A stretch of 64,000 nucleotides of DNA, from positions 310,001-374,000 of the forward strand of contig NZ_VNHW01000002.1 in NCBI RefSeq assembly GCF_008124835.1, written 5' to 3'. Each line of letters starts with the position of its first letter. Position 1 is the first letter of the stretch. This document shows, piece after piece, positions 44,549-56,109 of the stretch. Under the pieces are notes generated by a model. The model had not been told where the DNA came from, searched no databases, and saw only the letters and a program-made list of their open reading frames with translations. A program made the translations under genes and the position numbers. The DNA is from Blastococcus xanthinilyticus (GTDB taxonomy: Bacteria; Actinomycetota; Actinomycetes; Mycobacteriales; Geodermatophilaceae).

Positions 44549-46507
44549 TCAGCTCCGCTCGTAGCCCCAGGCCTCGAAGGCCTCGCTCCAGCCCTCGACC
44601 GAGGTCAGCCGCGGCGCAGCCTCCCGGTAGCGGCGCTGCAGCTCCGGGAACTCGCGCGACATCTGCCGCAGCAGCCCGAGCGACTGCAGGAACAGCGAGC
44701 GGAACAGCTTCGGGTCGCGCTGGCGGAACGTGACGCCCCGGCCGTCGGCGGTGCCGACGGTGGCGCTGTCCAGCCGGGCCAGCAGGAACCAGCGGGCGTC
44801 CTGGAAGGAGAGGTCCAGCTGCGGGACCTCGCGGTTGCGGGGTTCCACCGGGGTGGCGTTGTGCGCGATCGCCTTCGCCAGCGTCGAGGCGATGCTCACC
44901 GGGTTGGTCGGGATCTTCCGGAAGCCGATCGCCTCCGCCGGGCTCATCGACGGCAGCGGCAGCTCACCGGAGGAGGCGAGGACCCGGCCGTCGGAGTGCG
45001 TGGCCCGCACCTCCCGGGCGCGCTTGACCGACCCCGGCATCCCCTCGAACAGCCCGTCCGGACCGGCGAGGAAGTCGCGGTAGGCCATCTGGTGCAGCTC
45101 GACCGTGGAGTACTGCAGCGTCATGAGGAACCGCAGGTCGTGCTTGATCATCTCGCGGAACATCCGGCCGCCGTGCTGGTGCGGGGAGTGCAGCGCGGCC
45201 GCGACCAGCCGGTTGCGGATGTGGTAGTACGCCTGCCAGTCGCTGGCGTCGTCCTTGTCCCCCCACGACAGGTGCCAGATGGCGGCGCCGGGCAGCGACA
45301 CGGTCGGGAAGCCGGCCGCGAGGGCCCGGAGCCCGTACTCGGCGTCGTCCCACTTGATGAACAGCGGCAGGGGCATGCCGACCTCCGCCCACACCGTCCG
45401 GGGGATGAGGCACATCCACCAGCCGTTGTAGTCGACGTCGATCCGGCGGTGCAGGTCCGGGGACTCGCGCAGCGACTCCTCGCCGAAGTCGTGGAAGTAC
45501 TCGGTGTTCGGGGCGTTGCGCCAGAAGAAGTTCGAGCGGTCGACGATCTCGCCCATCGTGTGCAGCACCGAGCGGTCCTGCAGGGCCAGCATCTGCCCAC
45601 CGACGATCGTCGGGTTGGAGCTGTAGGCGGCGAACGCCCGCGCCCGGAGCAGGCTGTCGGCCTCCAGGTGGATGTCGTCGTCGAGCAGCACGATGTGCGT
45701 GGCCTCGCTGCGGGTGAACGACTCGTGGATCGTCCGGGCGAACCCGCCGCTGCCACCCAGGTTGGGCTGCTGCACGATCCGCAGCCGGTCACCGAGCGCC
45801 TCGGCGACGGCCGGGAAGCGGGCGGCGTCCCGGACGTGGTCGTTGCCCTGGTCGGCGACGACCACCAGGTGCAGCTGGTCGCGCACCGTCTCGTCGTCGG
45901 CGAGGGCCTCCAGGGCGGCGACGGCGTCGATCGGACGGTTGTACGTGCAGATGCCGACCGCCAGCTTCGGCTCCTCGGCCGGCGCCTCGGGGGCGTACCA
46001 GCCGGCGTGCCGGACGGTCGTGGTCTCGTCGCTGGTGACGTCGAACCAGTACCACCCGCCGTCCACGAACGGCCCGAGGTCCAGCTCGAACTCCAGCGTC
46101 CGCTCCGGGCCGTCGTGCATGGCGCCGGTGACGTGCATCGACTCACCGTCGGCCTTGGACCGGTAGACGTCGATGCGGCAGCTGCCCGAGAGGGTGATCC
46201 GCAGGACGACCGACGACAGCGTCGTCCACCGGCGCCAGTAGCTGGCCGGGAAGGCGTTGAAGTAGGTGGCGAAGGAGACCTCCCATCCCGGGGCGAGCTC
46301 GGCGGTGAACCGGTCGAGGGCCTTGGCCCGCCCGGAGTTCACCTCGTCCAGGTAGAGGGTCCGGACCTTGAGCTGGTCGGCCGGGCGGGGCATGAGCACC
46401 CGCTGGAGGAGTCGCACGCCCTTCCCGGGTGCGAGCTCGTCCGGGCTGGGCTCGGCCACGGTCTCGGGGGAGACCGGGGCGTCGTCGGCGATGGTGTCCG
46501 TCGTCAT
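44549..46507 (-). CDS. glfT2: Galactofuranosyltransferase GlfT2
   Basis: A 652-residue polymerase that builds the galactan chain from UDP-Galf. An N-terminal beta-sandwich (about residues 30-170) precedes the GT-A domain with LAVGICTYNRPIDAV, QPNLGGSGGFART, the metal motif LLDDDIHLEAD, the second acidic motif FIKWDDAEYG and IWHLSWGDKDDASDW with the active-site His. Length and all motifs agree with the mycobacterial enzyme. It lies 31 bp after glf in the same direction and probably forms an operon with it. Confidence 0.93.
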   Translation of the reverse strand: MTTDTIADDAPVSPETVAEPSPDELAPGKGVRLLQRVLMPRPADQLKVRTLYLDEVNSGRAKALDRFTAELAPGWEVSFATYFNAFPASYWRRWTTLSSVVLRITLSGSCRIDVYRSKADGESMHVTGAMHDGPERTLEFELDLGPFVDGGWYWFDVTSDETTTVRHAGWYAPEAPAEEPKLAVGICTYNRPIDAVAALEALADDETVRDQLHLVVVADQGNDHVRDAARFPAVAEALGDRLRIVQQPNLGGSGGFARTIHESFTRSEATHIVLLDDDIHLEADSLLRARAFAAYSSNPTIVGGQMLALQDRSVLHTMGEIVDRSNFFWRNAPNTEYFHDFGEESLRESPDLHRRIDVDYNGWWMCLIPRTVWAEVGMPLPLFIKWDDAEYGLRALAAGFPTVSLPGAAIWHLSWGDKDDASDWQAYYHIRNRLVAAALHSPHQHGGRMFREMIKHDLRFLMTLQYSTVELHQMAYRDFLAGPDGLFEGMPGSVKRAREVRATHSDGRVLASSGELPLPSMSPAEAIGFRKIPTNPVSIASTLAKAIAHNATPVEPRNREVPQLDLSFQDARWFLLARLDSATVGTADGRGVTFRQRDPKLFRSLFLQSLGLLRQMSREFPELQRRYREAAPRLTSVEGWSEAFEAWGYERS

Positions 46508-46538
46508 GGAGCGGGTTCAGTCCTCGGGGTCGGCGGCG

Positions 46539-48839
<2,301 letters not shown>

Positions 48840-48840
48840 C

Positions 48841-49941
48841 ATGCGGCACGCGGTGATCATGGCCGGCGGCTCGGGGACGCGGCTGTGGCCGCTCTCCCGG
48901 AGCGAGCGGCCCAAGCAGCTGCTCGACGTCGTGACCGGCGAGGACGGCGCGCCCCGCAGCCTGCTCGCCGAGGCCTGGGAGCGGCTGCGCGCGGTGCTGC
49001 CGGCCGAGGCCATCTGGGTCTGCACCGCCGCGCGCTACGCCGACCAGGTGCGCGCCGCCCTGCCCGGGCTGCACCCGGGGCGCCTGGTCCTCGAGCCGGT
49101 GGCCCGCGACACCGCCAACGCCGTCGGGCTGGCCGCCGCGCTGGTGGCCGACGCCGACCCCGACGCCGAGCTGGCGGTGGTCAGCGCCGACCACGTGATC
49201 CGGCCGGTGGAGCGCTTCGCCGACGCGCTGCGCGCCGCCTACGACGCGCTGGCGACCCGGCCGCGGGCGCTGATCACCCTCGGCATCACGCCGACCTCCC
49301 CGGCCACCGGCTTCGGCTACGTGCAGCGGGGGGCGCCCACCGGCCTGCCCGGTGTCGCCGAGGCCGCCTCCTTCCGGGAGAAGCCCGACCGCGCCACCGC
49401 CGAGCAGTACCTCGCCTCCGGCGAGTACCTGTGGAACTCGGGCATGTTCGTCTGGCGGGCGCGCACCGTCCTGGAGGCCCTGGCGGAGCACCTCCCGCAG
49501 AGCGCCGAGGGGCTGGCCGCCGTCGTCGCCGCACCGGCGGGCCCCGAGCGCGACGCCGTGCTGGCCTCGGTCTTCCCGACCCTGCCGAAGATCAGCGTCG
49601 ACTACGCGGTGCTCGAGCCGGCCGCGACCGAGCCGGGCCGGGTGCTGGTCGTCGACCTCGACGTCGACTGGCTGGACGTCGGGTCGTGGCCGGCGCTGGC
49701 CCACACGCTCGACGACGACGGCTCGGGCAACGCGGTCCGCGGGCTCGCGGTGGTCCTGGACGGCTCCGGCAACATCGTGCTCAGCGACGACCCGGACCAC
49801 CTGGTGGCGCTGGTCGGGGTCCGCGACAGCGTGGTGGTGCACACCGCCGACGTGACCATGGTCTGCCCGGCGATCGAGGCCGAGCGGGTCAAGCAGCTGC
49901 TCGGCGCGGTCGAGGAGCGGTACGGGTCACGTTTCGGCTGA
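48841..49941 (+). CDS. manC: Mannose-1-phosphate guanylyltransferase
   Basis: A 366-residue enzyme that makes GDP-mannose from GTP and mannose 1-phosphate. It has HAVIMAGGSGTRLWPLSRSERPKQLL, the EPVARDTANAVGLAAAL motif, SADHVIRPVERF, FREKPDRATAEQYL, YLWNSGMFVWRA and DVDWLDVGSW. It lacks the C-terminal isomerase domain of bifunctional enzymes, fitting a separate manA at 63833. GAGGA at the end of wbbL acts as its ribosome binding site. Confidence 0.92.
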   Translation: MRHAVIMAGGSGTRLWPLSRSERPKQLLDVVTGEDGAPRSLLAEAWERLRAVLPAEAIWVCTAARYADQVRAALPGLHPGRLVLEPVARDTANAVGLAAALVADADPDAELAVVSADHVIRPVERFADALRAAYDALATRPRALITLGITPTSPATGFGYVQRGAPTGLPGVAEAASFREKPDRATAEQYLASGEYLWNSGMFVWRARTVLEALAEHLPQSAEGLAAVVAAPAGPERDAVLASVFPTLPKISVDYAVLEPAATEPGRVLVVDLDVDWLDVGSWPALAHTLDDDGSGNAVRGLAVVLDGSGNIVLSDDPDHLVALVGVRDSVVVHTADVTMVCPAIEAERVKQLLGAVEERYGSRFG

Positions 49942-49963
49942 GCGGCCTGGTTAGCCTCCGGGC

Positions 49964-50734
49964 ATGAAGAGCTTCGACGTCGCAGCCGTGGTCTCCGGAG
50001 GAGCCTCCGGGCTCGGCGAGGCCACCACCCGAGCCCTGGCCGCCCGCGGGGCCGCCGTCACGATCCTGGACCTCCAGGAGGACAAGGGCGCCGCCCTGGC
50101 CGCGGAGCTCGGCGGGCACACGACCTTCGTCCGCACCGACGTGACCGACGAGGCCTCGGTGCAGGCCGCGGTCGCCGAGGCGGCGGGCAAGGACCGGCCG
50201 CTGCGGATCGCGATCAACTGCGCCGGCATCGGCTGGGCCCAGCGCACCGTGGGCCGCGACGGCCAGCCGCACGACCTCGGCGCCTTCACCCGCACCGTGA
50301 TGGTCAACCTCGTCGGCACCTTCAACGTGCTGCGGCTGGCGGCCGCGGCGATGGCGACGACCGAGCCGGGCGAGGACGGCGAGCGCGGCGTGATCGTGAA
50401 CACCGCCTCGATCGCGGCCTACGACGGGCAGATCGGCCAGATCGCCTACTCCGCCTCCAAGGGCGGCATCGTCGGCATGACCCTGCCGGCGGCCCGCGAC
50501 CTGTCCAGCGTCGGCGTGCGCGTGTGCACCGTCGCCCCCGGGCTGGTGGACACGCCGCTGCTCGGCTCGCTGCCCGAGGAGGCGCGGCAGGCGCTGTCGG
50601 CGGGCATACCCTTCCCCAAGCGGCTCGGACGTCCCGACGACTTCGCCCAGCTGGCCCTCGCCATCGTCGAGCACGGCTATCTCAACGGTGAGGTCATCCG
50701 GATGGACGGCGCGCTGCGCATGGCACCCCGCTGA
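49964..50734 (+). CDS. Short-chain dehydrogenase (3-hydroxyacyl-CoA dehydrogenase type II-like)
   Basis: A 256-residue classical SDR. It has [19 protein letters not shown] (cofactor), [26 protein letters not shown], the catalytic Ser/Tyr/Lys in [11 protein letters not shown] and YSASKGGI, and [20 protein letters not shown]. The last segment is typical of the HSD17B10-like 3-hydroxyacyl-CoA dehydrogenases. TAGCCT at 49952-49957 is 6 nt before the ATG. Its metabolic link to neighbours is not clear. Confidence 0.88.
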   Translation: MKSFDVAAVVSGGASGLGEATTRALAARGAAVTILDLQEDKGAALAAELGGHTTFVRTDVTDEASVQAAVAEAAGKDRPLRIAINCAGIGWAQRTVGRDGQPHDLGAFTRTVMVNLVGTFNVLRLAAAAMATTEPGEDGERGVIVNTASIAAYDGQIGQIAYSASKGGIVGMTLPAARDLSSVGVRVCTVAPGLVDTPLLGSLPEEARQALSAGIPFPKRLGRPDDFAQLALAIVEHGYLNGEVIRMDGALRMAPR

Positions 50735-50753
50735 CCTTCCCCGGGAGCACCTC

Positions 50754-51704
50754 CTGAGCACGAGCACCACGCCGGGCACCCGGGCCGCCGCCGACTACGC
50801 GGCCGCCTGGGTGCCCGGCTGGCCGCTGGACCTGGTCCGGGCGCTGGCGCCGCACCGGCGGGGCGCGGCCGACCCGACGATGCAGGTCGCCGACGGCGGC
50901 CTCTGGCGGACGACGAGCACCCCCGACGGGCCGGCCACGGTCCGGATCTCCCGCGCGGCCGCGGAGCTGCGGATCGAGGCCTGGGGGCCCGGCGCCGCGC
51001 GGGCCGGGGCGGCGGTGCCCGGCTGGCTGGGCGCCGACGACCGGCCCGACGACTTCCGGCCGGGTGCCGCGCACCCGGTCGTGACCGAGCTGCACCGCAC
51101 CCACCCGCACCTGCGGCTGGGCCGCACGGGGCGGACGTGGGACGCGCTGCTGCCCGCCGTCCTGGAGCAGAAGGTGACGACGGCGGAGGCCTACCGGGTC
51201 TTCCGGGAGCTCTGCCGGCTGGCCGGCGACCCGGCGCCCGGCCCGGCGCCCGACGGCATGCGGGTGGTGCCCTCGGCCCGGCGGGTCCTGGAGGTGACGG
51301 ACTGGGAGTGGCACCGCTGCGGCCTGGACGGGGCCCGGCGCCGCGCCCTGAGGGCGGTCGCCGGGGTCGCGCACCGCATGGAGCCGGAGACCGGGTGCGA
51401 CGACTCCGCGGAGCTGCAGCGCCGGCTGCGGACGGTGCCCGGCATCGGCGTGTGGACGGCGGCCGAGGTGGTGCAGCGGGCGCTCGGCTGCCCGGACACG
51501 GTCAGCGTCGGCGACTACCACCTGAAGAACACCGTCGGCTTCGCGCTGACCGGGCGGCGGAACACCGACGACGAGGAGATGCTCGCCCTCCTCGAGCCCT
51601 GGCGGGGGCACCGGCAGCGGGTGGTGCGGCTGATCCTGGCCGGGGGGCCGCGCCGGCCGCGCCGCGGCCCGCGGTTCGCCCCGGTCGACAACCGGCGCCG
51701 CTGA
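50754..51704 (+). CDS. HhH-GPD DNA glycosylase (AlkA-like 3-methyladenine glycosylase)
   Basis: A protein of about 316 residues with an N-terminal mixed domain, then the helix-hairpin-helix region RLRTVPGIGVWTAAEVVQRALG and the catalytic aspartate in DTVSVGDYHLKNTVGFAL, as in AlkA-type base excision enzymes. The start is uncertain: a CTG at 50754 has GGGAG upstream, a GTG at 50688 would overlap the SDR gene by 47 bp, and a GTG at 50811 has no ribosome binding site. It probably removes alkylated bases. Convergent with rmlA, 11 bp apart. Confidence 0.8.
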   Translation: MSTSTTPGTRAAADYAAAWVPGWPLDLVRALAPHRRGAADPTMQVADGGLWRTTSTPDGPATVRISRAAAELRIEAWGPGAARAGAAVPGWLGADDRPDDFRPGAAHPVVTELHRTHPHLRLGRTGRTWDALLPAVLEQKVTTAEAYRVFRELCRLAGDPAPGPAPDGMRVVPSARRVLEVTDWEWHRCGLDGARRRALRAVAGVAHRMEPETGCDDSAELQRRLRTVPGIGVWTAAEVVQRALGCPDTVSVGDYHLKNTVGFALTGRRNTDDEEMLALLEPWRGHRQRVVRLILAGGPRRPRRGPRFAPVDNRRR

Positions 51705-51715
51705 CCCGCCTCCGC

Positions 51716-52582
51716 CTAGCGGTCGCGCAGCAGCCCGAGGAGGTAGTCGCCGTAGCCGCTCTTGCCCAGCGGTCCGGCGGCGCGCACGAGGCCGTCGTCG
51801 TCCAGCCAGCCGTTGCGCCAGGCGACCTCCTCGATGCAGCCGATCTTCAGCCCCTGGCGCTCCTCGACGACGGAGACGAACTCGGTGGCCTGGCGCAGCG
51901 ACGCGAACGTCCCGGTGTCCAGCCAGGCGGTGCCCCGGTCCAGGGCGGTGACGGTCAGCCGATCCTGGCGCAGGTAGTGCTCGTTGACCGCGGTGATCTC
52001 CAGCTCGCCCCGGGCGCTGGGTCGGATGCCCCGGGCGACCTCGACGACGTCGCCGGCGTAGAAGTACAGCCCGGGGACGGCGTAGGAGCTCTTCGGCGTG
52101 GCCGGCTTCTCCTCGATGGAGAGCACCCGGCCGGCGTCGTCGAACTCCACGACGCCATAGTCCTGGGGGTTCGCCACGTGGTAGGCGAACACGTGCCCGC
52201 CGGCGGGTTCGGGCAGCCGGGAGAGCGCCGTGCCCAGCCCCGCGCCGTAGAAGATGTTGTCGCCCAGCACCAGGGCCGCGGCCTCGCCGCCGAGGAACTC
52301 CGCCCCGATCAGGAACGCCTGCGCCAGGCCCTCGGGCTGCGGCTGCACGGCGTACTCGATCCGCATCCCCAGCCGGCTGCCGTCGCCGAGCAGGTGCCGG
52401 AACGCGTCGCTGTCGCCGGGGGTGGTGATGACCAGCACCTCGCGCACCCCGGCCATCATCAGCGTGGAGAGCGGGTAGTAGATCATCGGCTTGTCGTAGA
52501 CCGGCATGAGCTGCTTGCTCACCGCCTGCGTGATGGGGAACAGACGGCTCCCGGTGCCCCCGGCCAGGATGATCCCGCGCAT
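51716..52582 (-). CDS. rmlA: Glucose-1-phosphate thymidylyltransferase
   Basis: A 288-residue enzyme that makes dTDP-glucose, the first step to dTDP-rhamnose. [75 protein letters not shown] and [14 protein letters not shown] are all diagnostic. TAGGGT lies 8 nt before the ATG. The other rhamnose genes (rmlB, rmlC, rmlD) are not in this window. Confidence 0.95.
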   Translation of the reverse strand: MRGIILAGGTGSRLFPITQAVSKQLMPVYDKPMIYYPLSTLMMAGVREVLVITTPGDSDAFRHLLGDGSRLGMRIEYAVQPQPEGLAQAFLIGAEFLGGEAAALVLGDNIFYGAGLGTALSRLPEPAGGHVFAYHVANPQDYGVVEFDDAGRVLSIEEKPATPKSSYAVPGLYFYAGDVVEVARGIRPSARGELEITAVNEHYLRQDRLTVTALDRGTAWLDTGTFASLRQATEFVSVVEERQGLKIGCIEEVAWRNGWLDDDGLVRAAGPLGKSGYGDYLLGLLRDR

Positions 52583-52611
52583 GACCGCCGACCCTACCGA
52601 CGCCGGATGGC

Positions 52612-53676
52612 TCAGGGCGGGGGAGCGCCGAGCCAGAGCCTCCCGACGAGTGAGGTCCCCCCGGCGGTGGGGGCCGGCTCCCAGCGGGTCGCCCAGCCCT
52701 CGGCGTGCAGCTGCACGATCGCCGCGCCGACCAGGGCACCCGCGTTGAGGGCGCTGGTCGTGGTCACCGCGTCGGGCAGGTGGACGTCGACGGCGCCGTC
52801 GCCCTCGCCGCCGTGCCGCAGCACCACGGGGAACTCCGGCAGCGCCGCGCTGGCGACGCGGAAGGCGGCGGCCGCGGCGTCCCGCTCGCCGGCGCGGGGC
52901 ACGAGCCCGGGCACCGGCGCGCGGGAGCCCACCAGGTCGCGGGTGCCGTAGGGGAAGAGGTCGTCGGCGGGGAGGCGGACCAGCGGGCGGGTCCCCGCGT
53001 CGGTGTCCCCGGCCGGGCGCTGCGGCGGCAGGCCGCGTACGACGGCCACCGGCACCCCGGCGAGCTTGCCCTTGACCAGGTCGGCCGCGGCGGCCAGCTC
53101 GTCCACCACCGCCACCCGCGTGGTCTCGAGCCGGTTGCCGTGGGAGTCGACGGCCCCCCGGTGGTCGTCCAGGGCATTGATCCCGGCGGCGCCGACCGCG
53201 ACGTCGGTGAGCCCTTCCCGCCAGGTGCGGCCGAAGGTGTCGCTCACGACCACGGCGACGTCCACGCCGGCCAGCTCGCCCAGCCGGGCGCGCAGCCGGC
53301 GGGCGGAGGCGTCGCCGTCCTCGGGCAGGAGCACCAGGGTGTCGCTCGCCACGTTGGACGCGTCGATGCCGGCGGCGGCCACGACCCATCCCTGGGGCGT
53401 CTGCACGATCCTGAGCGGCCCGCGCCGGGCCACCGTGCGCACGGTCTCCCCGTCGATCGCCCGCTGCCGGGCGGCCTCGCGGTCGGCTCCGGGCTCGACC
53501 CGGACCAGCCGGCCCTCCACCTTGGAGACCACCTTGGAGGTGACCACGACGACGTCGCCGTCGGCCAGCCACGGAGCCGCGCCGGCGACGGCCGCGGCCA
53601 GGTCGTCGCCCGGCCCGAACTCCGGCAGCCCGGCGACGGGCAGCACGGAGATGCCGGCCGGGACCTCGCTAGGCAC
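52612..53676 (-). CDS. fbiB: Coenzyme F420-0:L-glutamate ligase (FbiB/CofE), with a shortened C-terminal domain
   Basis: A 354-residue protein that adds gamma-linked glutamates to F420-0. The CofE domain (about residues 1-245) has [38 protein letters not shown] and the metal-binding [20 protein letters not shown]. The remaining about 110 residues ([14 protein letters not shown] ... [13 protein letters not shown]) are too short for the roughly 200-residue nitroreductase domain of mycobacterial FbiB. The ATG overlaps the fbiA stop by 8 bp, so the two are coupled. Confidence 0.88.
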   Translation of the reverse strand: MPSEVPAGISVLPVAGLPEFGPGDDLAAAVAGAAPWLADGDVVVVTSKVVSKVEGRLVRVEPGADREAARQRAIDGETVRTVARRGPLRIVQTPQGWVVAAAGIDASNVASDTLVLLPEDGDASARRLRARLGELAGVDVAVVVSDTFGRTWREGLTDVAVGAAGINALDDHRGAVDSHGNRLETTRVAVVDELAAAADLVKGKLAGVPVAVVRGLPPQRPAGDTDAGTRPLVRLPADDLFPYGTRDLVGSRAPVPGLVPRAGERDAAAAAFRVASAALPEFPVVLRHGGEGDGAVDVHLPDAVTTTSALNAGALVGAAIVQLHAEGWATRWEPAPTAGGTSLVGRLWLGAPPP

Positions 53677-54628
53677 GAGCGGCGTCGAGGGCGGCGCGGG
53701 CCATCGCCGTGGTCGCCTCGGGGGAGGACATGAGCAGCGGCACCCGGCGCACGTCGACGCCCGGCACCTCCGCGGCGTCGTCCTCGGCCACCAGCCAGGC
53801 GTCCAGCAGCCCGCCGTCGCGGCGGGCGCCGTAGTGCCGGCCGACGCCCTCGGCGCTCACCTCGATGCCCAGGACGGGCAGGCAGCGGTCGGCCATGCCC
53901 CGGACGACGGCGCCGCCGACGATCGGGGAGACGCCCACGATGCGGGCGGGGGAGCCCAGCAGCGCCTCGCGCAGCCCGGGGACGCCCAGCACCGTGCCGA
54001 TGGACACCACCGGGTTCGACGGCGCCAGCAGCACCGCGTCCGCGGCGGCGAGCGCCTCGGTCACGCCCGGGGCCGGGCGGGCGGCGTCGACACCGACCTG
54101 GACGAAGGCCGACGCGTCGAGGGCGGCCCGGTGCCGGACCCACCACTCCTGGAAGTGGATGGCGCGCTGGCGGCCGTCGTCGGGATCGGTGACGACCACG
54201 TGCGTCTCCACCCGCTCGTCGCTCATCGGCAGCACGGTCACGCCGGGCTGCCACCGGTCGGCGAGCGCCGCGGTCACCGCCGAGAGCGGATAGCCGGCGT
54301 CGAGCATGCGGGTGCGGATGAGGTGGGTGGCCAGGTCGCGGTCGCCCAGGCCGAACCACGCGGGGTCCGCGCCGTAGGCGGCCAGCTCCTCCTTGACCGT
54401 CCAGCTCTCGCCCGCCCGGCCCCAGCCGCGCTCCTCGTCGATGCCGCCGCCGAGGGTGTAGACGACCGTGTCGAGGTCGGGGCAGATCCGCAGCCCGTGC
54501 AGTGTCACGTCGTCGCCGGTGTTGACCACGGCGGTGATCTCCGCGTCCGGTGCCGCCGCACGCACTCCGCGGAGGAAGCGAGCCCCTCCGGTCCCACCGG
54601 CCAGCACCACGATCTGCACGAAACCCAT
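53669..54628 (-). CDS. fbiA: 2-phospho-L-lactate (phosphoenolpyruvate-derived) transferase of F420 synthesis
   Basis: A 319-residue CofD/FbiA protein that joins the guanylylated three-carbon unit to the deazaflavin Fo. It has [76 protein letters not shown] and [14 protein letters not shown]. It is divergent from whiB and coupled to fbiB. Same gene trio (fbiB-fbiA-whiB) as in mycobacteria. Confidence 0.94.
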   Translation of the reverse strand: MGFVQIVVLAGGTGGARFLRGVRAAAPDAEITAVVNTGDDVTLHGLRICPDLDTVVYTLGGGIDEERGWGRAGESWTVKEELAAYGADPAWFGLGDRDLATHLIRTRMLDAGYPLSAVTAALADRWQPGVTVLPMSDERVETHVVVTDPDDGRQRAIHFQEWWVRHRAALDASAFVQVGVDAARPAPGVTEALAAADAVLLAPSNPVVSIGTVLGVPGLREALLGSPARIVGVSPIVGGAVVRGMADRCLPVLGIEVSAEGVGRHYGARRDGGLLDAWLVAEDDAAEVPGVDVRRVPLLMSSPEATTAMARAALDAARA

Positions 54629-54685
54629 CGTGCCCGATGAGCAGTTGTCGACTGTTCGCCGGGCGTGTCGAGGGGAGCCACGAGA

Positions 54686-54775
54686 TGTGACGAAGGCCCT
54701 GTGACGCGTGGGGCTGGTGTGGCGTGTCGCTTACACCGGGCAAAGTTGACGGCCGGGCAACGACACGCGTGTAAT
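54686..54775 (+). promoter_or_regulatory. Candidate whiB promoter
   Basis: TTGACG at 54746-54751 and TGTAAT at 54770-54775 are spaced 18 bp, a reasonable sigma-70 type pair in an otherwise GC-rich region, 85 bp upstream of the whiB ATG. Upstream are two TGTGAC hexamers (54686 and 54700) that may be regulator half-sites. Confidence 0.4.
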
Positions 54776-54860
54776 TCCGGCGGTGTCGACGAGCGCTGAA
54801 CGGCCCGGGAACGTCCTGCCGGCCGCGCATCGCGACAAGAGCGAGAGGGGACCAACCGTC

Positions 54861-55235
54861 ATGGCCGAGGTTTCGTGGCTGAGCGACTACGTGAACGGGT
54901 CCGAGCGGTCGGCCGACCGGCTGGGGGCCGCCGCCGGCCAGGCCACCGGGGTGGCGGTGGGCCAGGGCACGGGCCAGCCGTTCGTCGGCTTCCTGGGCTT
55001 CGGGCTCGAGCCCGAGGCCCAGTCGTGGCAGGAGCGCGCCCTGTGCGCCGAGACCGACCCGGAGGCGTTCTTCCCCGAGAAGGGCGGCTCCACCCGTGAG
55101 GCGAAGAAGATCTGCACCGGCTGCGAGGTCAAGGCCGAGTGCCTCGAGTTCGCGCTGGCCAACGACGAGCGCTTCGGCATCTGGGGCGGCCTCTCCGAGC
55201 GCGAGCGGCGCCGGCTCCGCCGTCGCGCCGTCTAG
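54861..55235 (+). CDS. whiB2: WhiB-family iron-sulfur transcription factor (WhiB2/WhmD-like)
   Basis: A 124-residue regulator. Four cysteines (ALCAETDPEAFFP, KKICTGCEVKAECLEFAL) bind a 4Fe-4S cluster; ERFGIWGGLSERERRRLRRR holds the G[I/V]WGG turn and the basic C-terminus that contacts DNA. The ATG at 54861 is preferred because GAGAGGGGA lies upstream; a GTG at 54783 would add 26 residues. Neighbouring fbiA and the genes downstream match mycobacterial whiB2, required for cell division. Confidence 0.9.
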   Translation: MAEVSWLSDYVNGSERSADRLGAAAGQATGVAVGQGTGQPFVGFLGFGLEPEAQSWQERALCAETDPEAFFPEKGGSTREAKKICTGCEVKAECLEFALANDERFGIWGGLSERERRRLRRRAV

Positions 55236-55271
55236 CTCGTCCCGCGCGGCGGCTGTGGTTCGCTGCGGACC

Positions 55272-56102
55272 GTGACCGCCGCCCGCGTCGTCCCCGGCTC
55301 CGCCCGCGTCGCCCTCGGCCGCGCCGAGGTGGCCCGCGAGGTGCGTGCCGCCGACCGGCTGGCGCACGAGCTCCGGGCGCCGGTGACCGCCCGCGCCCCG
55401 TGGCTGACCGCTGTGCTCAACCAGGGGGCCGCGCACCGGTTCGCGCCCCGGCCGGCGGCCGTCGTGGTGGACGGCGAACCCGGCGGCCCGCCCCTGGCGG
55501 CGGCGTTCCTCTCGCTGCGCCGCCGAGGGCCGGTCACCGAGGTCTCCCTCCTGGGTCAGCTGGCCTCCCCGCTGCCGCCCGGTGGTCCCACGGCGTCCCT
55601 CCCGGCCCGGGACGAGGCGGCCGCCGAGCGGCTCGCCGCCGGCATCCTCGGTCTGCTGGAGAGCCGCCGCGGTCCGTGGTCGCTGCGGCTGACCGGCCTC
55701 CCGCTGGGGGACCCGACCGTCCGCGCACTGGCCGCGCGCCTGCCGACGGCGGTGGTGGCCAACGCGCGCAGCACCCGGCTGGTCGACGCGCTGGACGGGC
55801 CGGTCGAGCGGCGTGCCGACGCGCGGTTCCTCGAGCGCTGGCTGCCCGACCTCCTCGCGGCGCTGCCGGACCGCCGGGCCCGTGACTTCGTGCGCGGCGC
55901 GGCCCGGCTGCACGCCGCCGCCGGCCGGCTCGAGCTGGCCGTCGTCGCCGACGGCGGGCGGCTCCGCGCTGGGCTGCTGACCCTCGTCGAGGGAGCCGAC
56001 CGCCGGCCGTGGTGGGGAACCGCGCCCGCCGGCGGGCTGACCGGCGGGATGGGGGCGCCGGTGGTGGGGCTGACCGCGCCCGGACGGCGCTGGCCGCGCT
56101 GA
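55272..56102 (+). CDS. Conserved hypothetical protein
   Basis: A 276-residue Ala/Arg/Leu-rich protein with no motif I recognise. Near the N-terminus are ARVALGRAEVAREVRAADRLA and PWLTAVLNQGAAHRFA; no signal peptide or membrane segment is evident. Codon use matches neighbours, the frame is open throughout and it follows whiB in the same direction, so it is probably real. Start GTG without a clear ribosome binding site. Confidence 0.6.
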   Translation: MTAARVVPGSARVALGRAEVAREVRAADRLAHELRAPVTARAPWLTAVLNQGAAHRFAPRPAAVVVDGEPGGPPLAAAFLSLRRRGPVTEVSLLGQLASPLPPGGPTASLPARDEAAAERLAAGILGLLESRRGPWSLRLTGLPLGDPTVRALAARLPTAVVANARSTRLVDALDGPVERRADARFLERWLPDLLAALPDRRARDFVRGAARLHAAAGRLELAVVADGGRLRAGLLTLVEGADRRPWWGTAPAGGLTGGMGAPVVGLTAPGRRWPR

Positions 56103-56109
56103 CCGGACG

